Source: CAZHHH01 sp052400685
Lineage (GTDB): Bacteria; Bacteroidota; Bacteroidia; Bacteroidales; Marinilabiliaceae
Assembly: GCA_052400685.1 (NCBI GenBank)
Contig: JBQTGJ010000001.1
Strand: one strand, 5' to 3'
DNA: 64,000 nucleotides
In this document: positions 54,603 to 64,000 of the stretch, piece by piece
Position numbering within the stretch: position 1 is the first letter of the stretch
How the letters are laid out: every line of letters starts with the position of its first letter
Made by a program: the position numbers and the translations under genes
Notes under the pieces: generated by a model
Told to the model about the DNA's origin: nothing
Database searches by the model: none
Seen by the model: only the letters and a program-made list of their open reading frames with translations

Positions 54603-56240
54603 ATGAAATTGATACGTAAAATTGCTCTTGGATTGTTTTGTGTTGGCTTCGTTGCCTACAGTTGTGATGATATACTTGATGTAGATTATGATGGTGTTCT
54701 GCTCGAAGAGAATCATCAGTTAAACTCGCTTAATGATACCATATATTCTATGGTAGGTATTTTTAAACAATTGGAAGAGTTAGCAGAACCATATGTGGTT
54801 CTTGGAGAGTTACGTGGCGACTTGCTCGAAATTACTGAAAATTCATCTCAGGCGCTTCAGGAAATATATGATTTTGATATTTCAGAGGGTAATCCTTATG
54901 TAGGTGTTAAAAAGTATTACGCAGTTATTAATCATTGTAATTATTTAATTAATACTATTGATACTTCAATTGTTGCGAAGGGTGAAAAGGTTATGTACAA
55001 AGAATTTGCAGCAGCTAAGGCCATACGAGCGTGGACTTACCTGCAAATTGCCCTTAATTATGGTGTTGTTACTTATTACGAGCAACCTATTACAAGCCTT
55101 CAGGTTGCGCAAGAGGATTATCCTGATTATACGTTGGAAGAATTGCTGCCACATTTAATCGAAGATTTATTGCCTTGGCAGGCTGTCGCCTTACCAGGGG
55201 GAATTTCACTGGGCGATGATATTGTTAGTTCAGAAAAATTGTTTTTTCCTGTACGTTTTGTGTTGGGAGATTTGTATTTGTATCAGGGGAATTATGAAGC
55301 AGCGGCAAAGGCATACTACGATTTGATGTATGATCAAAGTTATTTGTCTACTGATTTTTTTAAGTCAGAATGGACTATCGTTAATGGCGAATTTGTAAGT
55401 ACATTAAATTTTTGGCGATCTATGTTTTATCTTACAAGTTCCGAGCAGATTACTCTAATTGCCGGGTCCTCTGAATTTGGAGATGAATCGAAACTTGATA
55501 GTCTTTTCTTGTACGATTATGAACTGGCACCAACAAATGTTGCTATTAACAATTGGGAATCTCAAACATACTACCAAAACAGTGCTAACTTTAAATTAGG
55601 CGATTTAAGAGGTGACCAAAGCTCTTTTTATGAGGATGGTTTTTATTCGCAATATTATGATAATGTGACTGGGCCGGTAACTACTAAATTAACAGGAATG
55701 TCAACTCAGGATTCATGGGCTGTTTGTATTTACCGAACAGGACTTCTGTATCTTCGGTATGCTGAGGCTGTTAATAGAGCCGGAAAACCAAATTTAGCTT
55801 TTGCTGTTCTAAAGAACGGCCTGACAGCTAATACTTTGGCTGTAGATAGCATTGTGCCAGATTATGAAAAGGGTGCAGTGTTGCCAACTTATATGGATTT
55901 TGCAGATGTAAAATTTAATCGGTATGAAAATTCTAATTCAATTAATATTATTGGAATACATGGCAGAGGAAATGGGAACATCCAATTTGCTAAAGATTAT
56001 AAGATCCCTTCATTAGCCAATCTAGCGGATTCAATTCTCTATGTAGAAGATAAAATTGTTGAAGAATTAGCTTTGGAGACTGCCTTTGAAGGCAACCGAT
56101 TTCATGATTTAATACGTATCGCTAAAAGAAGAAACGATCCTTATTATCTGGCCAAAAAAGTGGCTAAAAAGTATACAAATGCTGACGTTATTGAAGCCAA
56201 ACTCTCGCAGGAAAAAAACTGGTATTTGCCACTGAATTAA
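54603..56240 (+). CDS. SusD-like surface lipoprotein (second pair)
   Basis: 545 residues with lipobox AYSC followed by DDILDVDYDG. The SusD features are weaker than in the first pair but clear: YYAVINHCNYLINTID, KEFAAAKAIRAWTYLQIALNYG (about 138-160), GLLYLRYAEAVNRAGK and LALETAFEGNRFHDLIRIAKRR (about 490-512). It is the last gene of the seven-gene run, followed by a 490-bp gap. It presumably caps the second SusC. Confidence 0.9.
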   Translation: MKLIRKIALGLFCVGFVAYSCDDILDVDYDGVLLEENHQLNSLNDTIYSMVGIFKQLEELAEPYVVLGELRGDLLEITENSSQALQEIYDFDISEGNPYVGVKKYYAVINHCNYLINTIDTSIVAKGEKVMYKEFAAAKAIRAWTYLQIALNYGVVTYYEQPITSLQVAQEDYPDYTLEELLPHLIEDLLPWQAVALPGGISLGDDIVSSEKLFFPVRFVLGDLYLYQGNYEAAAKAYYDLMYDQSYLSTDFFKSEWTIVNGEFVSTLNFWRSMFYLTSSEQITLIAGSSEFGDESKLDSLFLYDYELAPTNVAINNWESQTYYQNSANFKLGDLRGDQSSFYEDGFYSQYYDNVTGPVTTKLTGMSTQDSWAVCIYRTGLLYLRYAEAVNRAGKPNLAFAVLKNGLTANTLAVDSIVPDYEKGAVLPTYMDFADVKFNRYENSNSINIIGIHGRGNGNIQFAKDYKIPSLANLADSILYVEDKIVEELALETAFEGNRFHDLIRIAKRRNDPYYLAKKVAKKYTNADVIEAKLSQEKNWYLPLN

Positions 56241-56730
56241 CTATTGTTTTTATTTTTGGTCTTTTAATTAGCTTGAAGCGAGATCTGAGGACTTATATAT
56301 AAATATGCAAGGGGATGGTTAGCCTGACGCTTTCCGCCCCTTTTGCGACCTGTTTAAAGGCTGGGCTGAAGTCTTTGCAACAAGAATCAGGTTTTAGCTT
56401 GGCCTATTTTATTTACCCGATCGGCTTTCAATATTTTCCCTTCCCAAATCCGTTTTTGTTTTATTATAATTTGCACACTGTTGGAGTCTAGAAAATTTAC
56501 ACGTTTCAACTTTTGATAATTGATGTTAAAAAGTCTTTAATGAGTTTTTTCAGTATGTAAAACATAGCTTGGGATACAATACAAACTATGGAATTTTTAA
56601 AATGTTGAACAAGTCGATTTTTTAACAGCTATTTACAAATTTGTGCAATTTATTACAGGCGTTTAGTAAATAATTTTACGCTTTAATTGGATAGTTTTAT
56701 GAACCAAAACATTTATTAAATTAATTGTCT
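56241..56730. other. Intergenic, separates the SusCD operon from the next gene
   Basis: No gene seen. AT-rich throughout, with no obvious T-tailed hairpin after the SusD stop. It probably carries the promoter of the cadherin-like protein gene. Confidence 0.4.
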
Positions 56731-59700
56731 ATGAAAACAAGAAATTTACTTTTAAAGAAATGGTATTTTATAACATTGCTTTGTCTTTTGGGAATATCAA
56801 CTGCAAATGCTCAGGTTGTAGATACTTGTAATGTAATTGATCCTTCATTAACAGGAAAACATTTGATTCATTCAAAAGTGACTTTACATGATGGAGAAGA
56901 AAATGGCGTTTATGATGCTGTTTTTACATTGTCCCAAGATTCAATAAAGGTCTGGGGAGACTTTGTTGTTGGTGTTGTGTTTTACGAATCAGGTATTCTC
57001 GTAAAAGATGGTATTTCGAATAGCCACGTCAAAACCAATTTATTAATACCTGTACCTGAGGAGACTTACGATTTGTGGGTTGCACTTGATGTTATGAAAG
57101 GTACTTTTAGTACATGGGTTAAATCAGAGGAGATGGAAAATCCATTGCTGATTTATGCTGACGCAGGCTTTAATCACACTGATTTTTCTGAACTAAATAT
57201 GTGGTCCACCATCCATAATCCCAGTGGACAAAAAGACTCATTAACAGTGTCTCTTTTCGAAATTACATCAAATTCTGATCCTTCTTTAGCAAGTTTGTCA
57301 ACAAATATTGGCTCTTTTACAACCGAGTTTGATTCGTCTGTGCAAGAGTATGAAATGACTGTTCCATATGGTACTACCTCCTTGACTTTAGAAGCTGTTC
57401 CAAATGGTATGGGGGCTTCGGTTGAGATGTTTGATGGGCTTGGTGAGGCTATTAGTGATGATGGTGTTTTGACGTTCAATACCGATGGTATAGACGTGGA
57501 AATTCAAGTGACTGCCCTTGATGGTACTTTTGCCTCATATTATTTGAGTGTTTTTGTTGACGACGGTACTTCAGAAGCTACTTTGTCAGGGATTACATCC
57601 AGTATTGGAGCTTTATCCCCCAGTTTTGACAAAGAAATTCATGAATACAGTGTTGTTGTTCCGGTAGGCACCCAGAAGGTTAATATTACCGGGTTACCAA
57701 CTTACCCACAGGCAGCTGTTAATGGCGATGGTGAAATTACTTTAACCAACGGAACTGCAACGGCAAATATTAATGTTATTTCATTTGATGAAAGTGAAAA
57801 TGATAGTTATACTGTTAATATTGTTGAAGCAGATGGGTTAAATTATGCCATTCAGCTCGAAGGTGATAATGGAAATTCAAGTCATATTGATATTTCTGGC
57901 CTTCAACTTAATACTTTGCCTTATACAATTGAAATGTGGGTAAAACCAGACGGTGTACAGACGTATAATGCTGGTTTGATTTATAATCGTGCCAGTGAGG
58001 GAAATGCAGGGATTCAATATGCTTCAAGTTGGCAGGGATCCAATATGTTACGACTGATGACCAATATTGAAGGGGATTATGGTGTAACCGTTTCTTCTGT
58101 ATCTAACGATGTTTGGCATCATGTTGTCGCGGTGGTTACTGCTTCATCAAGAACAATTTATCTGGATGGAACTGCCTATACTGAAGCTGCAACTAACTCT
58201 CCTTTCGATTTTTCTTTTGGAGAATTGTTTATTGGTTGGGATAATGGTGGAGAAAATAGAGCGTTTAAAGGGAGCATTGATGAGGTCAGAGTTTGGAATG
58301 ATTCTTTGGACTTACAAACGCTTCAAGATAACAGATATAGTGTGTTGGAAGGAGACGAAACTGGACTGGTTGGGTACTGGAATTTTGATCTTAACAATGC
58401 ATCTCAGGCTTATGACTGGACCGGTAATGGAGTAAACGGTTTAATTAAAGGGGGAACTATTGTAGAATCGTTCCCTAGAGCAAATCTGAACCTTGAAACA
58501 CTGTCAGTCGATAAAGGAACGTTATATCCTGCAATAACTCCCGGTTTAACTCAATATGATTTGGTTCTGCCGGTTGGTACAACTTCATTTACTTTGAGTG
58601 CTTCTCCTGAGGACGAATCCGCAAGTGTTGACGGAACTGGCTTGGTTACTTTGGATTCAGACAGAGGTTCGGCTTCAATTGTTGTAAGTCAGGGTACTTC
58701 GAATATGAGTTATACAATTAACTATATTGTTGAGTCGGAGCTTACATTGAAGCATTCATATACTTTTGCTGATGGAACAGCTAGTGATGTTGTTGGTAAT
58801 GCGAATGGTATTTTGAATGGTGGTAGAATCGAAAATGGGGTGTATGTAGCCGATGAAGATGGAGAGTATATTTCGCTTCCAGCTGATAGTATCGCTATCA
58901 ATACTTATGCTTCATTTACCCTCGAGGTATATTTCGTCGCAGGGGATGGTGTTAATGTTGCCAATAGCATGATCTCATGGTTTGGAAATACCTCATCCAG
59001 CAATTATGGCGTTGATGGCATATTCCTTTCACATAAAAGCAGAACTGCTATTAGTTGTGGTAGTTATTCGGCTCCTTGGGGTGCTGAGAATGGTGTTAAC
59101 TCCATAGAGCTGGAAGATGGACTTCCACATTATATGGTTAGTACCGTTACTAATGATTCTATTTCTTTATTTGTAGATGGAATATACATCGCTAGCTCTA
59201 AGTTGTCAGATGACAACAAAATATTCAACCTGAGCAATGAATTTGCCTACTTGTGCAAAAGTGGATATACTTACGACAGTTCATGGAAGGGCTCTATTCT
59301 AGAATTTAACATCTATTCCGGTGTTATGGACGAGGCTACAGTGGCTCAGCGTTCTGCTTCATATCCTGTTGAGGATGGGGCAGAAGATGCCACTCTGCTA
59401 AATATTGATCTAGATGGTAGTCCCTTTGAGGGATTTGCTTCCGATGTTTTTGAATACACTGTTGAAGTTGAAAGTTCAGATTATGAGCCATTAATTGCAG
59501 CTCAAGCGAAAAACGAAAATGCTACAGTTGTAGTGACGCAGGCTCCAGAAATTCCTGGTACTGCTACAATTGTGAGCACTGCTGCTGATGGCGAAACAGT
59601 GTTGACTTACACCATTGAGTTTACGTTGACATCAACTTCTATTGAAGATGTAGCAGACAAAGATGCAGTAATGGTTTATCCTACTATTACTAAAGGAGAT

Positions 59701-59886
59701 GTTACGATTCGATCCAATGGTGAACATGGCATATTAACCGTTTATGATATGACTGGACATGTTATTATTAATCGTCAACTTCAATCTTCTGAAGAGGTTA
59801 TCAATTTACAAAGTAATGGATTGTATCTGATTCGGATTGTTGAGGGCAATGATGTTAGTGTCTTTAAGGTGATGAAGGTTAATTAA
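56731..59886 (+). CDS. T9SS-secreted protein with alternating cadherin-like and LamG modules
   Basis: 1051 residues from ATG 56731; the frame extends two codons upstream only through TTG. Signal peptide ends in STANAQ (about 28). An N-terminal beta-sandwich (about 30-185) is followed by about four cadherin-like beta-sandwich units marked by 'LxSLSTNIGSFTTEFDSSVQEYEMTVPYGT' type repeats (near 188, 285, 588 and 890). Two LamG modules are interleaved (about 378-580 with WHHVVAVVTASSRTIYLDG, and about 675-880 with PHYMVSTVTNDSISLFVDGIYI). A T9SS tail closes it (VMVYPTITKGDVTIRS...GLYLIRIVEG). No catalytic domain is seen, so a glycan-binding or cell-surface role is likely. It has its own terminator. 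Confidence 0.78.
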   Translation: MKTRNLLLKKWYFITLLCLLGISTANAQVVDTCNVIDPSLTGKHLIHSKVTLHDGEENGVYDAVFTLSQDSIKVWGDFVVGVVFYESGILVKDGISNSHVKTNLLIPVPEETYDLWVALDVMKGTFSTWVKSEEMENPLLIYADAGFNHTDFSELNMWSTIHNPSGQKDSLTVSLFEITSNSDPSLASLSTNIGSFTTEFDSSVQEYEMTVPYGTTSLTLEAVPNGMGASVEMFDGLGEAISDDGVLTFNTDGIDVEIQVTALDGTFASYYLSVFVDDGTSEATLSGITSSIGALSPSFDKEIHEYSVVVPVGTQKVNITGLPTYPQAAVNGDGEITLTNGTATANINVISFDESENDSYTVNIVEADGLNYAIQLEGDNGNSSHIDISGLQLNTLPYTIEMWVKPDGVQTYNAGLIYNRASEGNAGIQYASSWQGSNMLRLMTNIEGDYGVTVSSVSNDVWHHVVAVVTASSRTIYLDGTAYTEAATNSPFDFSFGELFIGWDNGGENRAFKGSIDEVRVWNDSLDLQTLQDNRYSVLEGDETGLVGYWNFDLNNASQAYDWTGNGVNGLIKGGTIVESFPRANLNLETLSVDKGTLYPAITPGLTQYDLVLPVGTTSFTLSASPEDESASVDGTGLVTLDSDRGSASIVVSQGTSNMSYTINYIVESELTLKHSYTFADGTASDVVGNANGILNGGRIENGVYVADEDGEYISLPADSIAINTYASFTLEVYFVAGDGVNVANSMISWFGNTSSSNYGVDGIFLSHKSRTAISCGSYSAPWGAENGVNSIELEDGLPHYMVSTVTNDSISLFVDGIYIASSKLSDDNKIFNLSNEFAYLCKSGYTYDSSWKGSILEFNIYSGVMDEATVAQRSASYPVEDGAEDATLLNIDLDGSPFEGFASDVFEYTVEVESSDYEPLIAAQAKNENATVVVTQAPEIPGTATIVSTAADGETVLTYTIEFTLTSTSIEDVADKDAVMVYPTITKGDVTIRSNGEHGILTVYDMTGHVIINRQLQSSEEVINLQSNGLYLIRIVEGNDVSVFKVMKVN

Positions 59887-59940
59887 TAGTTCTAAATTGG
59901 ACAATGTGTGTCTATTTTGTCACAATAGATAAATGTTTTT

Positions 59941-59967
59941 ACACCCCCCGGGTCATCCGGGGGGTGT
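59941..59967 (+). terminator. GC-rich terminator after the cadherin/LamG protein gene
   Basis: ACACCCCCCGG / CCGGGGGGTGT, a perfect 11-bp stem with a 5-base loop, followed by ATTTATTATA. It is 54 bases after the stop codon and stands out from the AT-rich surroundings. Confidence 0.75.
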
Positions 59968-60517
59968 ATTTATTATAGGTTATTAATTAACTAGCAAGTC
60001 CTTTTTGGTATGCCTGCATAATTGACTTATGAATCTTATGTTATGTGAGCATTTTTTAAACTCTGCATATGAGTGATTAATTTTCCTTCATATTTCAATG
60101 ACTTAATTTTTAGATGTATTTATTTGATTTAGTATAAAATATGTTGTGGTATTGTTTCCTTAAAAGCGAAATTTGTCCTAATCTTGATTAGATATACCTG
60201 GAAAACTTTATTTTCTTGTTTTTAAATTTGAGTTTTTGCTTTCTATCAAAGACTCAAATATATGTTTGTTAAAATATCTTTTGTGCGAAATAATTACATG
60301 AATTGTAATTTTTGGAATAATTAGAACAAGTTAGTTGTGCTAATTTTAACACGATCAATAATAATTTAGGCTTGAACCATATTCTATTTGCGATTCACTG
60401 ATGTGCAATATTCGGTCTGTTTTTTTGTAGACCTTACAATTGCTTCTTCGATCGATTTTGTACGTGGTGTCTTACAGATAATTATTTTTAAACAAAAATT
60501 TTTAAAATAATGATGTT
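59968..60517. other. Intergenic, no gene recognised
   Basis: A 550-bp AT-rich spacer with no protein-like frame of useful length and no recognised RNA. It must contain the promoter of the TPR gene. Confidence 0.4.
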
Positions 60518-61360
60518 ATGAAACAACTTTTTTTGACAATTCTTTTTTTTAACATTCTATTTTTAACTTATGGACAGGATCCGGATGTGATAAAAAGTGA
60601 TGCAATAATGGCCGAAAGTATTGATGATTTTTCATCTGCTGCTCAGCTATATCTGTCTGCATTTGAAGCATATGAGCATGCTGGAAAATTTGATACTGTG
60701 TGTATATATAGGGCTGGTGTTAATTATTATAAAATAAAGGATTTTGAGAGGGCCATTTCCCTTTTTGAGAGAATGGAAACCCTTAAAATGGTATCGGTTA
60801 ATTTATATTTTAGTCTAAGTGATAGTTATTTAAGCCTCGCTAAATATGATGAAGCTAGAAATGCTCTTTTTAAAGTTATTGAATTGTATCCCGAGGAGAA
60901 AAATTCAGCCTATCGGCGTTTGGTAACGATTTTTTATAAAAGCCATGATTTTGGCAGTACTCTCGAATATACAGATAAATATTTGAAGGGTTCTCCGAAT
61001 GATTCTTATATACTTTTCATTAAAATGATGGCCTATGCACAGCTTAGAAAACTCGATGAAGCTGTTTCTGTCGGTGAACAACTGCTGAGTGTTGATCCTG
61101 AACACCAACAAGGGAATGAACAAATGGGAATTATTTTGTGCAAAATAACAGATTTGAAATACGAGCGAGAAAAACGTAAGTATGCGTCTTTAAGTAATCC
61201 CAGTCGGGTAGATTATTCAAATACCACTAAAAAGTTAGCCGCAATAAGCCAGGAGTATCGTAAAGCCATTCCTTATCTTGAAAAAGCTTTGAGCAAAAAT
61301 CCCAATAATGCTTCACTTAAGGTCGCACTTGACAATGCCCAACGTCGTTTGAAGGAGTAA
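60518..61360 (+). CDS. Periplasmic or surface TPR-repeat protein
   Basis: 280 residues with a signal peptide (MKQLFLTILFFNILFLTYGQ). The rest is a run of about six tetratricopeptide-like helix pairs (for example AGVNYYKIKDFERAISLFERM, LSDSYLSLAKYDEARNALFKVIELYP and KAIPYLEKALSKNPNNASLKVAL). TPR proteins act as protein-binding scaffolds; no enzyme motif is visible. It sits between the secreted proteins and the convergent hybrid sensor gene, only 22 bp from the latter's end. Its role in the locus is unknown. Confidence 0.72.
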   Translation: MKQLFLTILFFNILFLTYGQDPDVIKSDAIMAESIDDFSSAAQLYLSAFEAYEHAGKFDTVCIYRAGVNYYKIKDFERAISLFERMETLKMVSVNLYFSLSDSYLSLAKYDEARNALFKVIELYPEEKNSAYRRLVTIFYKSHDFGSTLEYTDKYLKGSPNDSYILFIKMMAYAQLRKLDEAVSVGEQLLSVDPEHQQGNEQMGIILCKITDLKYEREKRKYASLSNPSRVDYSNTTKKLAAISQEYRKAIPYLEKALSKNPNNASLKVALDNAQRRLKE

Positions 61361-61382
61361 CGTGGAAGCTATTTACTAGTTT

Positions 61383-64000
61383 TTAATTGCCCTCTGAGTT
61401 TTGTTGTTCCATATATTCAGAGGGTGTGTAACCATACAATTCTTTAAAGCACCTTGAAAAGTATGAGGGGCTTGTAAAACCTACCATATAGATAACTTCG
61501 GAAATAGTGCGTTTTCTTTGTAGCAGTAGATTGGCTGCGGTTTTAAGTCTTTGATTTCTGATAAATTCCTTGGCCGTTTGTCCGGTCAAGGCTTTAATTT
61601 TTCGGTATGCCTGATTGGGGCTGACTTTTAACTCGCGACTGAATGCTTCAACATCAAAACTAGGATCGTCGAGATTTTGGTTGACGGATTCAACGGCTTC
61701 TTTTAGGAAGAGGTCATCTAATGATGAAAGTTCTATATCTTCGGGTTTAAGAATACTTTCAGTTCGAAATTTTTTATGTAGTATCTTTTTGTTGGTTAGT
61801 ATGTTGTGTATTTTAAGCTTAACAGAAACCAAATTAAAAGGTTTATAGATATAGTCAACTGCGCCTAGTTTTAAGCCCATTATTTCATCTTCCTGCATGG
61901 TTTTGGCAGTGAGGAATATGATAGGTATGTGTGAGGTTCCCATATTTTTTCGGACGGCCTGGCAAAATTCAAAACCATCCATCTCAGGCATCATTATGTC
62001 TGATAGTATTAGGTCGGGGATTAGTTCTTGCGTTTTTTCCAAAGCTTCTTTTCCATTGGATGAGCTGATAGTCTGGTAGTCAGATGACAATCCCATCCTT
62101 AAAAAATCATTGAGGTCTGAGTCATCTTCAACAATCAGAATGATTGGTTTGGTATCATCTTGAGGTTCGGAGTTCCTATCTGTATCACTATCCATTGATA
62201 GGTCGTATTTTGATTCTGAATTTAAGTTGGTGATGGCAATCTCCTTTTTTTGTTTTTCTTTTTTCAGGAGCGGATTAACAGGAATTTCGACTGTGAAGCA
62301 ACTGCCTTTTTCTGGTTCGCTTTCTACTTGTATTTGACCATTATGTTGTTCGATTAACGTTTTTGCCAAAAATAGGCCTATGCCGCCTGTACTTTGTGTC
62401 TTTAGCTGATTAACCTGATAAAATCGTTCAAATATTTTTTGTTTGTGTTCATCTGAGATGCCAATTCCTTCATCTTTTATTCGTATAACTATTTTTTTGT
62501 CTGCTTGATCGCTTGCTTGCAAATTGGCTGTGATGGTTATTGCGCTGTTATCCTTTGAGTATTTAAAAGCGTTGGAAACCAGATTAAATAGTACTTTTTC
62601 AATTTTGTCAGGATCTACAAAGGCATTTAGAGGCTTTTGTATAATATTTAGGCTCAGTTTGATTTTTCTTGTGTCGGATAGGGGCTTAAATGAGTTGTAG
62701 ACTTCCTCTAAGATAAGACCGATGTCGCATTGTTCTGCTTGAAGTTCATCGATGATGCCTTTCTCTATTTTTCGGAATTCCATTAATTGATTCACCAGTC
62801 GAAGTAATTTTTTGGCATTATTTGTAATTAATTCAACTTGTTTGAGTGCATATTTACTCATCTTTTTATCTGCCGCAAGTTCATTTGCCGGACCAAAAAT
62901 GAGAGTGAGAGGTGTTTTAAATTCGTGCGTTATATCGGTGAAAAATAGTGATTTCATCTCGTCTAATCGAGCTATTTCTTCTCTTTTTAATTTCTCAAAT
63001 TTTAATTTGTGTTTCTCTTTTTCTTTGATAATGGAGTATTTATTAAAAAAATGGATTAAACCTAAAATGATCAGGGTATACAAAAGATAAGCCCATGTTG
63101 TTTTCCACCATGGGGGGGCAATGGTAATATATAATCGTGTTTCATTTTTGCTCCAAATGCCGTCGCTGTTTTTTGCTTTGACTTTAAAAATATATTGGCC
63201 GTGTGGAATATTTGTGTAGGTTGCTGAATTTCTTGATCCGATGTAATTCCATTGGTCATCAAAACCTTCTAGTTTATAGCTGTATTCATTTTTTTTTGTG
63301 TTTTTATAATCCATAGCGGAAAAAACGAATGTGAGCATTTTGTCTTTATAGGTAATGTTTACATTGTCTGCGTATGGAATTAGTGTTGGTTTATCGGCCA
63401 GATAACCGTTGATACTTTTATTTAGAATTGCAAAATCCGTGATTACAACGTTTGGGGTTGCTGTATCTTGGTTGCGACTGTTCGGGTTAAATGTTAAGAA
63501 ACGATTGAGATCAGCTATTACGATTGCATTTTCCGTGTTTTTAAATGTGGTGTTGCGATTTAAGCGATTGTTTTCGAAATCTTTAGAGAAAAAGGTGCCG
63601 GATATGATTTCGTTCTGAATATTGAATTTTAACAGTCCACGGTTGGTGCGTACCCAAAGGTTCTGTGATTGATCTTCGAGAATGTTTGTGACAATTTCAT
63701 TTTTGAGGTACTTGATGTTTGGATATCCCTTAAATGAGATTGTTTTGAGCCCGTTGTTATTATCTTTTTCAATTATTTTGTTAAGGCCAGTATTGGTTCC
63801 CACCCACATGTTTCCGAATGAGTCTTCATATATCGCATTTATGATGTTGTCGTTTAAAGAAGTTGTATCAGATGGTGAATAGTAAAATTTTTCAAATTTC
63901 TGTTCTATTGGATTAAAGCGGTTGAGACCTTTTTGAGTGCCAACCCATAGCAGGCCCTCGGAGTCTTCGTATAGGCACCTGATATTATTGTCGGAGGTGT
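61383..64000 (-). CDS. Hybrid two-component system regulator (HTCS), 5' end beyond the window
   Basis: The minus-strand frame stays open to the window edge, so the N-terminus is missing; an in-frame ATG at 63809 is internal. Visible from the edge inward are beta-propeller sensor repeats (YEDSEGLLWVGTQKGLNRF, YEDSFGNMWVGTNTGLNKI) and a Y_Y_Y domain. Next come one membrane helix (about 63045-63110), HisKA with His at 62925-62927 (DITHEFKTPL) and an ATPase domain. A receiver follows with Asp at 61998-62000 (LILSDIMMPEMDG), then an AraC-type helix-turn-helix at the C-terminus. This is the usual sensor-regulator of Bacteroidetes polysaccharide loci, binding an oligosaccharide in the periplasm and driving the operon. 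It most likely controls the locus next to it. Confidence 0.94.
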   Translation of the reverse strand, partial: TSDNNIRCLYEDSEGLLWVGTQKGLNRFNPIEQKFEKFYYSPSDTTSLNDNIINAIYEDSFGNMWVGTNTGLNKIIEKDNNNGLKTISFKGYPNIKYLKNEIVTNILEDQSQNLWVRTNRGLLKFNIQNEIISGTFFSKDFENNRLNRNTTFKNTENAIVIADLNRFLTFNPNSRNQDTATPNVVITDFAILNKSINGYLADKPTLIPYADNVNITYKDKMLTFVFSAMDYKNTKKNEYSYKLEGFDDQWNYIGSRNSATYTNIPHGQYIFKVKAKNSDGIWSKNETRLYITIAPPWWKTTWAYLLYTLIILGLIHFFNKYSIIKEKEKHKLKFEKLKREEIARLDEMKSLFFTDITHEFKTPLTLIFGPANELAADKKMSKYALKQVELITNNAKKLLRLVNQLMEFRKIEKGIIDELQAEQCDIGLILEEVYNSFKPLSDTRKIKLSLNIIQKPLNAFVDPDKIEKVLFNLVSNAFKYSKDNSAITITANLQASDQADKKIVIRIKDEGIGISDEHKQKIFERFYQVNQLKTQSTGGIGLFLAKTLIEQHNGQIQVESEPEKGSCFTVEIPVNPLLKKEKQKKEIAITNLNSESKYDLSMDSDTDRNSEPQDDTKPIILIVEDDSDLNDFLRMGLSSDYQTISSSNGKEALEKTQELIPDLILSDIMMPEMDGFEFCQAVRKNMGTSHIPIIFLTAKTMQEDEIMGLKLGAVDYIYKPFNLVSVKLKIHNILTNKKILHKKFRTESILKPEDIELSSLDDLFLKEAVESVNQNLDDPSFDVEAFSRELKVSPNQAYRKIKALTGQTAKEFIRNQRLKTAANLLLQRKRTISEVIYMVGFTSPSYFSRCFKELYGYTPSEYMEQQNSEGN

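Overview
The window looks like a chromosomal segment of a marine or sediment Bacteroidetes, probably Bacteroidales/Marinilabiliales. The signs are SusC/SusD pairs, a hybrid two-component regulator, type IX secretion (T9SS) C-terminal sorting tails, many 'Cys + Asp-rich' lipoproteins, AT-rich DNA, TAnnTTTG-like promoters and almost no Shine-Dalgarno sequences. The lineage is inferred from gene content only.

0-7.2 kb: housekeeping. The tail of a di-heme oxidoreductase gene is followed by a CcsBA-type cytochrome c assembly fusion, a decayed PhnB-like VOC gene, a GH97 alpha-glycosidase of the retaining type, a CAU-anticodon tRNA with its own terminator, a YihX-like HAD phosphatase and a SPOR-domain lipoprotein.

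7.5-18.9 kb: probably a phosphate module. A PhoR-like kinase and PhoB-like regulator diverge from a PiT phosphate transporter with a PhoU-like tail. A membrane coiled-coil protein and a catalase follow, then a beta-helix lipoprotein plus TonB-dependent receptor. Direct repeats of TGTTAA with an 11-bp period, like Pho boxes, lie upstream of both the kinase/transporter pair and the lipoprotein-receptor unit.

19-25.8 kb: an accessory stretch of small or unrecognised genes (membrane proteins, DUF1848, two uncharacterised proteins, DUF6508-like). It is rich in a roughly 140-bp imperfectly palindromic, MITE-like repeat with GTYTGTCYATAAA ends. The same repeat occurs elsewhere in the window as intact, tandem, partial and degenerate copies.

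25.9-64 kb: a large polysaccharide utilisation locus. The minus-strand arm has an exo-beta-1,3-galactanase-like GH43, a GH51 arabinofuranosidase, a two-module GH43 lipoprotein and a DUF2264 lipoprotein. The plus-strand arm has two T9SS-secreted multidomain proteins: an Asl1/GH128-like hydrolase and a LamG-GH43. It then has an apparent seven-gene operon, FAS1 / SusC / SusD / FAS1 / FAS1 / SusC / SusD, followed by a cadherin-like/LamG T9SS protein, a TPR protein and a convergent hybrid two-component regulator that runs off the window. The enzymes point to arabinose-decorated beta-1,3-galactan (type II arabinogalactan-like) as substrate, which is an inference. The three lipoproteins built from fasciclin (FAS1) modules, interleaved with two SusCD pairs, are the least explained and most interesting part of the window.
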